From the NCBI RefSeq assembly GCF_033344935.1, contig NZ_JAWPMM010000001.1, positions 2,776,001-2,840,000 on the forward strand: DNA of 64,000 nt, in the 5' to 3' direction. Every line of letters starts with the position of its first letter. Within the stretch, counting starts at the first letter, position 1. The notes under the pieces were generated by a model. The model was given only the letters and a program-made list of their open reading frames with translations. It was not told the origin of the DNA and did not search any database. This stretch comes from Reichenbachiella sp. (lineage in GTDB: Bacteria > Bacteroidota > Bacteroidia > Cytophagales > Cyclobacteriaceae). Below are positions 27,273 to 37,088 of this stretch, one piece after another. The position numbers and the translations under genes were made by a program.

Positions 27273-28283
27273 ATGACACTCTTTCATACGGTCAAATTCA
27301 ATCAATTTCGTGTAATTGTTTTTATTCTTTTTACATGCTTTTCCTATTTCGTAAGTCATGCTCAGGTCGACCAAACTGCAGTGAATGATTTTATCCGAAA
27401 TGTAGCCTACCAACAAAAAAAGCCCTTGAAAGATGTTGAATCCATCGTTAATCAGGCTGCTTTTCAATCGGACATCATAGACAAAATGAATCGGCCAGCT
27501 GAGAAAACCATGACATGGGAGCGCTACCGAAACATTTTCATGAAGCCAGAACGTATTGATGCAGGTATTGACTTTTGGACAAAAAATGAAATGGTGCTCA
27601 ATGAGATAAGTGTCCAAACCGGTGTAAGTCTAGAAGCCATCATTGGGATTATTGGTGTAGAAACTTACTTCGGTGAGCGTATGGGTAATTATTTAGTGCT
27701 AGATGCTTTGTACACCCTGGCCTTTGGCTATCCTAGAAGATCCTCTTTCTTTAAGGCCGAACTGTCTAAGTTTCTTGAACTCTGTGCTAAAGAAGGGTTA
27801 GACCCCTTAGCTATCAAAGGTTCTTATGCAGGCGCTATGGGGTACGGACAATTCATGCCCAGCAGCTACCTGGCTTATGCCAAAAGTTATGATAGTGATA
27901 CCGGAGCGGATTTGATGAATGAAGTCAATGATGGGATCGCCAGTGTGGCTAACTATCTAAAAGTTCACAGATGGGATCAAGGTGGCTTGATCGCCATTCA
28001 AGCTAACCAAAGTGAAAATGCAGAGGCATTATCAAAACAAAGCGTAAAGCCTTCTAAAACCATTTCCTATTATACTCAGAAAGGATACAAGCTCATGGAA
28101 TCAATAGACCCTAATACACTTGCTTCTCTTCAAACCATGGAAATGGAAGATGGCAGTAAAGAATACTGGTTTACCTTCAAGAACTTCTATGTGATCACTC
28201 GCTACAATCACAGCCCACTCTATGCATTGGCAGTGTTTCAATTGGGAAAAGCAATCAAAGAAGCCAGAAAAGTAAAACAGTAA
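27273..28283 (+). CDS. mltB: MltB-like lytic murein transglycosylase
   Basis: 336 residues, SLT_2 family. The signal peptide ends ...FVSHAQ; there is no lipobox, so it is soluble periplasmic rather than a lipoprotein. The catalytic Glu130 sits in IIGIIGVETYFGERMG; further motifs are AFGYPRRSSFFKAEL, GSYAGAMGYGQFMPSSYLAYA and NDGIASVANYLKVHRW. It cleaves the glycan strand of peptidoglycan with formation of 1,6-anhydromuramic ends. It is convergent with the polysaccharide lyase gene. Confidence 0.93.
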   Translation: MTLFHTVKFNQFRVIVFILFTCFSYFVSHAQVDQTAVNDFIRNVAYQQKKPLKDVESIVNQAAFQSDIIDKMNRPAEKTMTWERYRNIFMKPERIDAGIDFWTKNEMVLNEISVQTGVSLEAIIGIIGVETYFGERMGNYLVLDALYTLAFGYPRRSSFFKAELSKFLELCAKEGLDPLAIKGSYAGAMGYGQFMPSSYLAYAKSYDSDTGADLMNEVNDGIASVANYLKVHRWDQGGLIAIQANQSENAEALSKQSVKPSKTISYYTQKGYKLMESIDPNTLASLQTMEMEDGSKEYWFTFKNFYVITRYNHSPLYALAVFQLGKAIKEARKVKQ

Positions 28284-28303
28284 TTCCGTAGCTTTTCTCT
28301 TGT

Positions 28304-30004
28304 CTACTTCCTTTCGGAAAATTGCACTTTGGCTTTGTAGCGAATACTACCCTCCTGAGTAATCAATGACACAACGTAAACCCCTTTAAGGGAAATGGGT
28401 AAACTAAATGTAGGACTTGAAACCCTGTCGTTGACTAGTTTCTTACCTTGTAGATCATGAATGATTACTTGTGCCGGTAAATCTTCTTCTTTTATTCCGC
28501 TAATCTCAAAACCCGTTCTGGTGAATTTCAGTTGAATGCTGGCATCAGTTTCGTATACAGACAAGATGGGTATACTTCCTCCTGTATCAGTCCAGTCATA
28601 CCCTACATCGTCTTGAGTCAAAGGTTGATTTATTTTGGCAGTTGAAGCCAATTCATCACAACCAATGTCCGGAGAATCATCACGGAGCTGACCATCAATA
28701 TCAAACTCTAAATAGCTGACAGTCAATGATTCAACATCAACTACTTCACTTTCACTTGAAGCTACCCATAACCCATCAATCAATTCCAACCCTGGGTCTT
28801 GATTGATAATTCCTTCGTCACTGACATCGGTAGATCCGGTAATGTAATTGGATTCGTAAGTCATATTAATGGGTGTGTCGGTATATGTAATAGACTTACT
28901 GCCAGTGGTGCTTATGGCAATATTATTGGCAATGGTGCAATCCAGTGGCGGCAATGTTCTCTCACTATCATTACCCTCACCTATGGCAAATGGTTCTTTA
29001 CAAGACACAATCGTATTGTTAACCACCTCGGCATTTTTAACTTGAAAGTATCTGTTAAGTGGTGAATCCGGTACACCATTCATCATACTGATGGCAGCTC
29101 TGAGGCCATCGCCCTCCAAATCCTGAAAGTAATTGTTGTACACTTTATGTCGCTCGCCTATGATCCTAACACCTCCCGAGGACTTCCCTTCTCCACCAAA
29201 GAAAAAATTACCATATACCTCACAGTCGTCTCCATGACGAAGTGTCAACATGCCCTCATTATTTCGAAAGGTATTGTAGCGATAAATATTAAAACCTGAC
29301 TTATTTGAGATGATTTCTATTTCACCATCGCAGGATTCAAATAAGTTGTATTCTACAATAGTCCTTGATTCTGTCAAGCTGTTGGTACTCGTCCCAATAC
29401 GAATCGTTTCTCCTCCATTTCTTCCCAATTCAGGTATATTGGCAAAGTAATTATGATCTATTTGGTGATGGCTAGCCTCTCCGGTCAACCAAACCACAAG
29501 CAGTGCACCTTCATTGTTCTTTCCGTCGAAATGGCAATGATCGACTCTATTATTGTCTCCATAAATAGATACCCATTTGTAGGCAATATCATCTGAAGCT
29601 GGATTAAAATTTAAAATACGAGTATTGGTCAATCGGCAGTTTTTCGCTAGCTCATTGCTGCTTTTCTTAAATTGTATGATATCATCTCCTGATGAGCTTC
29701 CATTCTGAAAATCAAGATCACTGACCACCAAATGTTCTCCATATATGCGGAGTCTGGCAGCACCTGACAGAATCACCTCTCCTGGAGTTTGTGCTTTGAG
29801 TACTACAGGTTTGTCTGATGTACCACTGGTGAAAAAGTCGAGTTGGGCGTCTTCCCAAGTGCCATTTTTCAAGAAAATGGTATCGCCTGCCTGAGCATTT
29901 ACTACCGCTGTGTTGAATTCGGTCACTGTACTCACCAGCACATTCTGGGCATGCGAATGACTCAGACTAAATGGGACAAGGAGTATTAGGAATAATTTAT
30001 TCAT
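28304..30004 (-). CDS. T9SS-exported polysaccharide lyase family 6 (alginate lyase/chondroitinase-B-like)
   Basis: 566 residues. Signal peptide (ends SHSHAQ), then a right-handed parallel beta-helix with PL6 hallmarks: the catalytic Lys235 in GEIEIISNKSGFN and Arg256 in LTLRHGDDCEVYGNFF, and the surrounding calcium-binding loops. PL6 enzymes cleave alginate or dermatan sulfate by beta-elimination. The last ~75 residues resemble a T9SS sorting domain (SLPISLKGVYVVSLITQEG), so secretion to the surface is likely. No other alginate enzymes are nearby, so it is not in a typical utilisation locus. Confidence 0.9.
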   Translation of the reverse strand: MNKLFLILLVPFSLSHSHAQNVLVSTVTEFNTAVVNAQAGDTIFLKNGTWEDAQLDFFTSGTSDKPVVLKAQTPGEVILSGAARLRIYGEHLVVSDLDFQNGSSSGDDIIQFKKSSNELAKNCRLTNTRILNFNPASDDIAYKWVSIYGDNNRVDHCHFDGKNNEGALLVVWLTGEASHHQIDHNYFANIPELGRNGGETIRIGTSTNSLTESRTIVEYNLFESCDGEIEIISNKSGFNIYRYNTFRNNEGMLTLRHGDDCEVYGNFFFGGEGKSSGGVRIIGERHKVYNNYFQDLEGDGLRAAISMMNGVPDSPLNRYFQVKNAEVVNNTIVSCKEPFAIGEGNDSERTLPPLDCTIANNIAISTTGSKSITYTDTPINMTYESNYITGSTDVSDEGIINQDPGLELIDGLWVASSESEVVDVESLTVSYLEFDIDGQLRDDSPDIGCDELASTAKINQPLTQDDVGYDWTDTGGSIPILSVYETDASIQLKFTRTGFEISGIKEEDLPAQVIIHDLQGKKLVNDRVSSPTFSLPISLKGVYVVSLITQEGSIRYKAKVQFSERK

Positions 30005-30234
30005 TAGATGCTTATTTAAACATTAAACCTTAATTAAATCCTCCTACTTTAATTACCATGTAAATTATATGAAATTATCATTATAGCGGCTGAGAACAAT
30101 CAAAAATATTAGTTATCAACTAGGTCTAGAAGCATCAACTACTAATTCCGTTATGTGTCATAATTATATTATATTGTGTATTATTTTTTTCCACCTTGCC
30201 GCACTGATGTGGCATTATTAAACCATTATACATT

Positions 30235-31266
30235 ATGATAAAACCCATGATTAACCTTAAACTTATTAAGCAATCACTGACTCTGAGTAGTTTGTGTCTT
30301 GCTTTATCATTTACTTCTTGTGTGGATGACCTTGGCGACACTAATTCTGCTGCCGTTAGGCTTGAATCACCTTTTGAGCTTGTGCCTACAGGTGATGCTA
30401 TGACAGAAATCAAAGGAACCATTGAAGATACAAATTCAGGAGCCAGAACAGCCGGAAATCGGGGGCGTTTTGATATTACTCTGAGATATCTTGTCCCACT
30501 CACCGATAGGCAATTAGAGGTATTCGAAGCTGCAGTAGCTCGATGGGAACGGATCATCATTAAGGATGTCCCTTCGGTAACTGGACCTATTCCTTCAGCT
30601 TTTCAAGGAGTGCCTCCAATAGAGTCTGTTGATGACATCGTAATTGAGGTAGTAATTGCCCCAATAGACGGTCCAGGTAATATTTTAGGCCAAGCAGGCC
30701 CACGTTATGTACGCACAGATGATTTTTTATCTCTTAGCGGAGTCATGTATTTTGATGTAGCTGATATGGATTATCTAGATGAGCTAGACTTATTCGAAGA
30801 AGTAATTGTTCATGAAATGGGCCATGTTCTAGGTGTTGGTACACTATGGAATGTTTCACAATATGGCTTCCCAAGAGATTTGAGAGAAGGCCCAGATACC
30901 AACCCATACTTTAATGGGCATATGGCCAATGTACACTGGAATGCTGAAGGTGGTACTGGTGAACTTCCCATTGAAAATATGGGAGGTCCTGGCACTAGAT
31001 TGTCGCATTGGAGAGAATCGGTACTTGACAATGAGCTAATGACAGGTTATTTGAATCTAGGAGAGAATCCATTGAGTAGAATCACTGCCGGATCATTGCG
31101 TGACTTGGGCTATGGCACCGCTGTCAAAGGTGAAAGTTACGATTTGCCAAAAGGAACTGAAGGCGTTGACATCAATGAGCTAGCAGCTAGCCCTGAGGGT
31201 GAAGGATTGAACATAGCTACCATGGAAGTAATTCTCGAACCTATAGGTTACTTGGTTACCGAATAA
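30235..31266 (+). CDS. Leishmanolysin-like (M8) zinc metalloprotease lipoprotein
   Basis: 343 residues with a lipoprotein-type N-terminus (SLCLALSFTSC, Cys29). The zinc site is VHEMGHVLGVGTLW (His193, Glu194, His197), with the third His probably in the later LSHWRESVLDNELMTG segment, as in M8 proteases. The length is shorter than eukaryotic leishmanolysin. Start ATG 30235 or 30247. It should be on the periplasmic or outer-surface side of the membrane. It is followed by a good terminator at 31291-31329. Confidence 0.85.
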   Translation: MIKPMINLKLIKQSLTLSSLCLALSFTSCVDDLGDTNSAAVRLESPFELVPTGDAMTEIKGTIEDTNSGARTAGNRGRFDITLRYLVPLTDRQLEVFEAAVARWERIIIKDVPSVTGPIPSAFQGVPPIESVDDIVIEVVIAPIDGPGNILGQAGPRYVRTDDFLSLSGVMYFDVADMDYLDELDLFEEVIVHEMGHVLGVGTLWNVSQYGFPRDLREGPDTNPYFNGHMANVHWNAEGGTGELPIENMGGPGTRLSHWRESVLDNELMTGYLNLGENPLSRITAGSLRDLGYGTAVKGESYDLPKGTEGVDINELAASPEGEGLNIATMEVILEPIGYLVTE

Positions 31267-31290
31267 GAAGACTTGAGACATTACCTTTAC

Positions 31291-31329
31291 AAAAGAGGCC
31301 CGGTTGTTCATTCATCCGGGTCTTTTTTT
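31291..31329 (+). terminator. Rho-independent terminator of the M8-like gene
   Basis: The stem GGCCCGG (31297-31303) with CCGGGTC (31316-31322), extended by A/T pairs, is followed by seven T residues; the loop is about 12 bases. It lies 25 bp after the stop. Confidence 0.85.
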
Positions 31330-31492
31330 GCCAATTTCATAAGAAAGGGACAGGTATATAATTAATCAGCAAATCAAGAACTAAGAAATGATAACTCAAG
31401 CCTTATTGTTGTTATAAATAGAATCATTTATTTTAAATTTGAATTTCTTGGAATATGTAATTCCAAATTAATTAGTTGCTCAAGTGAATTTT

Positions 31493-34400
31493 ATGTGTGA
31501 TTTTTTTGAATCTCTCCGATCAACCAGCGCCCTGATCTGGAAACAAAAATTTCTAGTTTTCTGTACAACCTTTTGCTTACTCTTCTACCTAGAAACGGCA
31601 GCTCAAACTAATACATGGGATGGCTCCAGTAGCAATAACTGGAACACAGCTGCCAACTGGTCATTGAACTTGGTACCAACCGCAGCTCATGATGTAGTGA
31701 TCCCAAATGGTTTTAATGTAACTGTCAATACGGCGGCAGTTTGCTTATCATTTACCATAGCAGGCGGAGGCACTAATAATACCGTAACTATTTCAGGATC
31801 TAATAGCTTGACAGTGACAAACAATGTTTCGATTGAAAGTGGAACTGGAAATGGTGATTTGAAACATTTAAATGTGGCGGATGGCACACTTTCTTGTGAA
31901 TCAATAGTAATCGCGGCTGCGGCAGGGTTCAATAGAGGAGCTGAATTGTCAGTGTCAACAGGTACAATTAATGTTACAGGAGACATTACGATGGGTGATG
32001 GGTTTGTACTTTTTGGTACACCTATCAACGATATTACTTTCGATGGAAATGGTACCATCAATGTTGGTGGCGATTTCACTGGCGGTGTGCTAAATGCAGG
32101 TACAGGAACCGTCAATTACAATGGTAGTAATCAATTAGTTGGTGCCTACGATTACAACAATCTGAGTTTTAATGGAAGTGGAGATGCGTTCGTTGAAGGG
32201 GATCTTAGTATTTCAGGCGATTTCACTAATAATAACCCCAATACATTGGATTTCACAGGAAGCAAAGTAACACTTGATGGCACGGGGGCTCAAGCGATTG
32301 GTGGCACCTCCAGCACGACCTTTGATGATCTTTATTTTGATGGATCTGGCACAAAGTCGTTTGACATTACAACGACAATTTCAGGTATTTTCAATATTGC
32401 CAATGGCGTCGTAGCGGACTTGGGAACATTCGATCATACAACTAATTCAATATCTTTTGACAACATTGGCCAAGTCAGTGGAATTTGGGGCAGTTCATCC
32501 TCTTCTTCAGCTACCAATTTTAATGATGTTTATTTTGCAGCGACTACGGGAGGTATAGAGGCCGCTATTGATGGCCCTACGTTTTATTATACGAGAACCA
32601 CAGGCAATTGGAGTGCAACCACTACTTGGTCAAACGAGGATTACAATGGAGCTGCAGCAAGTAGCATACCTTCCACGGGTGACATAGTGTATATCGGTGG
32701 TGGAGATTATACAATTACAGTAGATGCAGGAGCAGAATGCCTTGATATTATTTTTCTGGAGGGCAGTGCCAGCGAACCTGTGCTCACCATAGCATCTGGG
32801 ATCACTCTGGATGTGGTAGGTGAAATCACTATGCCAAGGGGTGGGTCTAGTTTTTTCAATCTTGCAGGAAACACTCTGACAGTAGGTGATGGTATATTAA
32901 ACGCCGGGAGCTTTTCTTTTACTGGAGGTGAATTATTTGGAGATTACCGTATTAACATAGGAGCAGGTACGTTCACCGTAACTGGCGACGTAACATCTGA
33001 TGTTTTCTTAAACTTCCCTGTTATAGAATTTACAGGTGGTGCTGGTGAGTTGATTTTGGGAGGAGCCTTTCTTGAAGCTGATGTGGTTACACTTACGACA
33101 AATGGCAATGGAACGATAGAATACAATGGCACTGTTGATCAGGAAATTAGCAATTTCACTTACAACAATTTGATTCTTTCTGGTAGTGGCAACAAAACAG
33201 TTGCTGGGGCTTTAGATATCAATGGAAATCTTACCTTATCTTCAGGAATTACTTTTGTTGCTGAATCATTCACACACACCATTGCTGGTAATTGGATAAA
33301 TAATGGAGCCACGTTCTCCAATACAGGGAGTACTATCGAGTTTGACGGAACTGTCGCTCAGTTCATTCTTGGCTCTCAAGCCACTAACTTTCATAATTTA
33401 AGCTTGAGCGGAACAAACTCTGTCACATTTGGTTACTCGACAGATATCAGTGCCACACTTAACATTAATGCTTCGGCAACCGCTGATTTATTTGGTATTC
33501 TCACACATTCAGCTAAGACATTAGCATTTGACGGGGGTGGACAAATTCCCGGAACATGGGGAAGTACCAGTTCTGCTGCAACTAATCAGAATGATACCTA
33601 TTTTTCTTCGACTGGGATCATTACAGTCACCAATACTATCTATTATGCGGCAGCAAATGGCAATTGGAATACAGCAACAAGCTGGTCAACGGTAGATTAC
33701 GGCGATGGCACAAATACTGCCACCTACCCTGTAACAGGAGATATAGCCATGATTGGAGGCAATTACACTATTACTGTTGCAGCAGATGCTAACTGTGCTT
33801 TTGTGGAATATGAAACGGGAGTTGGCAATACGAATACAGTTACAATTAACAATGGCGCTACACTAACCGTGTCAGATGCAGTAAACATCCCTTCACTAGA
33901 TGGTGATACCAATATAATGAATGTATCAGCAGGGACATTGAACAGCGCAGAATTAGTATTTAGTCCTGATGATGGTGGAACCCCGGTATCTCAATTATCT
34001 ATTTCCACTGGTACAGCTACTATAAGTGGAGACATGGTCAATAGAGGCCCCGACTTTCTTGGAGATAGAACTTCTGCCTATATTAATTTTTCCGGTGCAG
34101 GGCTATTACAAGTTGCAGGTGAATTTGTAAGTGCTAATGATGGGGAATTAACAGCTAGTACGGGCACCATAGAATACAACGGTAGTGATTCACAAACCAT
34201 TGCTGATTTTACCTATTACAATCTAACACTCAATAATACAGCCGTGGATAATCCTTTGACGGCTGCAGGAAATATAACAGTCACTCAATCTCTTCTGATG
34301 AATGCTGGAGTTGTTGATTTGGATGGAAACACTTTCACCTTAGGCTCTGGCGGTACTTCGGCGCTATTTAGAACTGCAAGTTCTATCACCAATTGGTTCC

Positions 34401-35455
34401 ACAATGGTTCATTTGAAAGGTATTGGCCAGCATCTACTGCGATAACAAGTAACTCAGGAAGTCATTATGGTTTATTTCCGATAGGCTCAGATACGGATTA
34501 TCGTCCCATGGAGTTTAATAGTACTGTAGCGCAAACAGGTGCAGGAGTCATTAATGTGACACATACACATCGCGAATCAGTCACTGAATTGAGTCCATAT
34601 TATGATGATAATGGCACCGATATTGAAGTAAAAGATAATTCTTCATTCATTGTGACTAATACGGCTACTGGTGGCACATATGATGTCAGTGTTTCAATGA
34701 CAGATTATGGCGCAAGTGGCAATATTTCTGACATTCGTCTGGCAAAAAATGCAGGTGCCACTTCAGTGAATGCAGTAGGTACTCATGCTGCGGCGACTGG
34801 TACAGCCGAGGCTCCTACAGGAAATAGAACTGCTGTTACTTCTGCTCAGCTAGATGGAGACTGGAGAATCACATCTACTGACATAGATAATACGCCTCTC
34901 CCCGTAGACCTACTTTCTTTCCACGGGAGCTTTACTAATGAACAAGTGATATTAGGCTGGTCAACAGCTTCAGAATTAAATAATGATTATTTTGAGTTGG
35001 AACATTCGGTAGATGGATCGATTTTTAATAAGATAGCCACCATATCTGGTCATGGAACTACCAATGAATTGAGTGAATATACATTTGATGATAGCGGTTA
35101 TGTCCAAGGCATAAACTATTACCGTTTGAAACAAGTTGATTTCGATGGCAAATCTGAAGTTTTTAATCCGATTGCCATCAGCACATCAGCACTGCAACAA
35201 GCTGAACTTACGATATATCCTAATCCAACCAAAGGCAACTTGCATATTCGATTAGATGGATTCAATAATCAAAACGAATCATCTCTGACCATTGTTGATC
35301 ACCTGGGCAAAGTGGTTTATCACGAGATACTCCCTCCTGCTACTCAACTTAAGACATTGGACAACCTAGGTACTGTTTTAGTACCAGGAATCTATATACT
35401 AAACGTACAGTCTGGTACAGAAAACCTTAGACGAAAATTAGCCATTCAGTTATAG
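31493..35455 (+). CDS. Giant T9SS-exported repeat protein, adhesin-like
   Basis: About 1320 residues (ATG 31493; a GTG at 31484 is also in frame). N-terminal signal segment, then three modules that each start with a Trp-rich motif (TWDGSSSNNWNTAANW; RTTGNWSATTTWS; AAANGNWNTATSWS) and continue with Asn/Gly/Thr-rich beta-repeats (TVNYNGSNQ, TIEYNGTVDQ, TIEYNGSDSQ followed by xYNNLxxxG). These are typical of beta-helical surface proteins. A C-terminal T9SS type-A sorting domain (YPNPTKGNLHIRLDG ... VPGIYILNVQSG) is clear. No catalytic site is seen. Probably an adhesin. Confidence 0.9.
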   Translation: MCDFFESLRSTSALIWKQKFLVFCTTFCLLFYLETAAQTNTWDGSSSNNWNTAANWSLNLVPTAAHDVVIPNGFNVTVNTAAVCLSFTIAGGGTNNTVTISGSNSLTVTNNVSIESGTGNGDLKHLNVADGTLSCESIVIAAAAGFNRGAELSVSTGTINVTGDITMGDGFVLFGTPINDITFDGNGTINVGGDFTGGVLNAGTGTVNYNGSNQLVGAYDYNNLSFNGSGDAFVEGDLSISGDFTNNNPNTLDFTGSKVTLDGTGAQAIGGTSSTTFDDLYFDGSGTKSFDITTTISGIFNIANGVVADLGTFDHTTNSISFDNIGQVSGIWGSSSSSSATNFNDVYFAATTGGIEAAIDGPTFYYTRTTGNWSATTTWSNEDYNGAAASSIPSTGDIVYIGGGDYTITVDAGAECLDIIFLEGSASEPVLTIASGITLDVVGEITMPRGGSSFFNLAGNTLTVGDGILNAGSFSFTGGELFGDYRINIGAGTFTVTGDVTSDVFLNFPVIEFTGGAGELILGGAFLEADVVTLTTNGNGTIEYNGTVDQEISNFTYNNLILSGSGNKTVAGALDINGNLTLSSGITFVAESFTHTIAGNWINNGATFSNTGSTIEFDGTVAQFILGSQATNFHNLSLSGTNSVTFGYSTDISATLNINASATADLFGILTHSAKTLAFDGGGQIPGTWGSTSSAATNQNDTYFSSTGIITVTNTIYYAAANGNWNTATSWSTVDYGDGTNTATYPVTGDIAMIGGNYTITVAADANCAFVEYETGVGNTNTVTINNGATLTVSDAVNIPSLDGDTNIMNVSAGTLNSAELVFSPDDGGTPVSQLSISTGTATISGDMVNRGPDFLGDRTSAYINFSGAGLLQVAGEFVSANDGELTASTGTIEYNGSDSQTIADFTYYNLTLNNTAVDNPLTAAGNITVTQSLLMNAGVVDLDGNTFTLGSGGTSALFRTASSITNWFHNGSFERYWPASTAITSNSGSHYGLFPIGSDTDYRPMEFNSTVAQTGAGVINVTHTHRESVTELSPYYDDNGTDIEVKDNSSFIVTNTATGGTYDVSVSMTDYGASGNISDIRLAKNAGATSVNAVGTHAAATGTAEAPTGNRTAVTSAQLDGDWRITSTDIDNTPLPVDLLSFHGSFTNEQVILGWSTASELNNDYFELEHSVDGSIFNKIATISGHGTTNELSEYTFDDSGYVQGINYYRLKQVDFDGKSEVFNPIAISTSALQQAELTIYPNPTKGNLHIRLDGFNNQNESSLTIVDHLGKVVYHEILPPATQLKTLDNLGTVLVPGIYILNVQSGTENLRRKLAIQL

Positions 35456-35559
35456 TCATATACTAACCGCCCGTTTAGTACCGAATTTCTACCCAATCAT
35501 TAGTGGCGTATCGATCGCTGACGATAAATACTTATATTCAAGTTTGAAAGACAATGAAT

Positions 35560-36867
35560 ATGAAAAAAGTATGCGTGATTGGAGCAGGGCCATCCGGCAT
35601 TACAGCAATCAAAAATTTACTGGATGAAGGACTCAATGTCACGGCTTACGACTATAACGAGGACGTCGGAGGCAATTGGATCTACAGTGAAAAGGAAAGT
35701 CATAGCAGTGTATTTGAGACCACACATATCATCAGTTCTAAAATACATTCTCAATATGAAGATTTTACATTTGATGAATTTGAACCCAATATACCGGACT
35801 ATCCTTCTCATGACCAATTAAGGCGTTACTTTCAGGCCTATGCTGAAAAATTTGATCTCTATAAAACCATACAGTTCAACACTTTAGTTAAGCACTGCCA
35901 ATGGATCGATGACCATACATGGGAAGTAACCATAGAACAAAACGGAGAAACACAGACACAGACTTTTACAGACCTTATTGTTTCCAACGGTCATCATTGG
36001 CAGCCGCGCTACCCTTCTTACCCTGGGAAGTTTACTGGTGAATATTTACATTCTCATCAATTCAAAAAAGCAGCCCCTTTTACAGGAAAAAAAGTCCTGG
36101 TTATAGGTGGTGGCAACTCGGCTTGCGATGTAGCAGTAGAAACCAGCAGAGTAAGTAAAAAAACAAGCATCAGTTGGCGAAGAGGTTATCGCATAGTGCC
36201 TAAGTTCTTGTTTGGCGAGCCAACAGATGTTGTAGCTGCCAGGATGAGATGGTTACCGCCGAAACTGAAGTATTTTCTTTCTGGATTGACTGTCAGATTA
36301 CTGACGGGTTCTAACGAATCCTACGGACTACAAAAACCAACACACGCCGTAGCTGCCACTCACCCAACAGTAAACGATGAACTTTTATACAAGCTCAGAC
36401 ACGGTAAAGTATTTCCTAAAGTAGATATTGATCATTTTGATGGTAAAAACGTGCATTTCAAAGATGGCTCAAAGGAAGAATTTGATACTGTAATTGCCTG
36501 CACTGGTTTCGTGTTGGCTCATCCTTTCTTCGATAAGAGTTTTATAGACTATAGCGAAGGTGAAGTACCTCTATACCTGAAAATGATTCACAATAAGTAT
36601 CCTAACCTATACTTCATTGGTATGTTTCAGCCGCTGGGGTGCATTTGGCCAGGAAGTGAATTGCAAAGCAAAATAGCCGCTCGGGCTATAGCTGGTCAAT
36701 GGAAACGTCCTAAAAATATAGAAGCCCTTTGCCAACGAGAAGTGACTCATCCTCACATCAAACAGGTCAAATCTGCCAGACATACCATTACCGTAGACTA
36801 TTTCAAATTTTTGAAGGAGCTGAAAAGACATCTTCCAAAAAATTACATAAGTAGAGAATCTAATTAG
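35560..36867 (+). CDS. Flavin-containing monooxygenase
   Basis: About 435 residues (ATG 35560, or 35554). FAD-binding VIGAGPSGITA at the N-terminus, the FMO/BVMO fingerprint KFTGEYLHSHQFKK near residue 160, a second Rossmann motif VIGGGNSACDVAVE for NADPH near 185, and FDTVIACTGF towards the end. Such enzymes oxygenate N, S or ketone groups of small molecules using NADPH and O2. The substrate is unknown. It is a single gene in a T9SS-rich neighbourhood. Confidence 0.9.
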   Translation: MKKVCVIGAGPSGITAIKNLLDEGLNVTAYDYNEDVGGNWIYSEKESHSSVFETTHIISSKIHSQYEDFTFDEFEPNIPDYPSHDQLRRYFQAYAEKFDLYKTIQFNTLVKHCQWIDDHTWEVTIEQNGETQTQTFTDLIVSNGHHWQPRYPSYPGKFTGEYLHSHQFKKAAPFTGKKVLVIGGGNSACDVAVETSRVSKKTSISWRRGYRIVPKFLFGEPTDVVAARMRWLPPKLKYFLSGLTVRLLTGSNESYGLQKPTHAVAATHPTVNDELLYKLRHGKVFPKVDIDHFDGKNVHFKDGSKEEFDTVIACTGFVLAHPFFDKSFIDYSEGEVPLYLKMIHNKYPNLYFIGMFQPLGCIWPGSELQSKIAARAIAGQWKRPKNIEALCQREVTHPHIKQVKSARHTITVDYFKFLKELKRHLPKNYISRESN

Positions 36868-36879
36868 GTAGAACAATTT

Positions 36880-37029
36880 TTACTTAAGAATAGAATCATA
36901 TGCAGTAATCAATTCCTCAGAACCACTCGCAAAGGGGTGTACCTCATAAGTATTGATAAAATTTCTATCTTCTATATAGACCGGCAGGTATTGCTCATTC
37001 AAAAGCATCCCTAACGATGAGCAAAAGTA
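36880..37029 (-). pseudogene. Frameshifted paralogue of the 87-residue protein gene at 45199-45462
   Basis: In minus-strand order the fragment reads LLIVRDAF, then after a one-base frameshift near 37000-37004 continues as NEQYLPVYIEDRNF and EVHPFASGSEEL, ending in a TAA stop at 36880. The intact protein at 45199-45462 has LLIVWDALDEKYLPVYIEDRQ and ELYPYATGQEAL at the same place. The N-terminal third has no counterpart. It is a decayed or truncated duplicate. Confidence 0.65.
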
Positions 37030-37034
37030 TATCT

Positions 37035-37081
37035 AATTTTGTTATGGGAAAGAAGAAGAAGTCTTACCCCATAACAAAATT
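37035..37081. terminator. Perfect 14-bp inverted repeat, likely terminator
   Basis: AATTTTGTTATGGG (37035-37048) and CCCATAACAAAATT (37068-37081) are exact reverse complements. It lies just beyond the 3' end of the minus-strand protease operon (stop at 37089). The left arm supplies an A/T-rich tail after the stem on the minus strand. Confidence 0.7.
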
Positions 37082-37088
37082 GTAAAGG

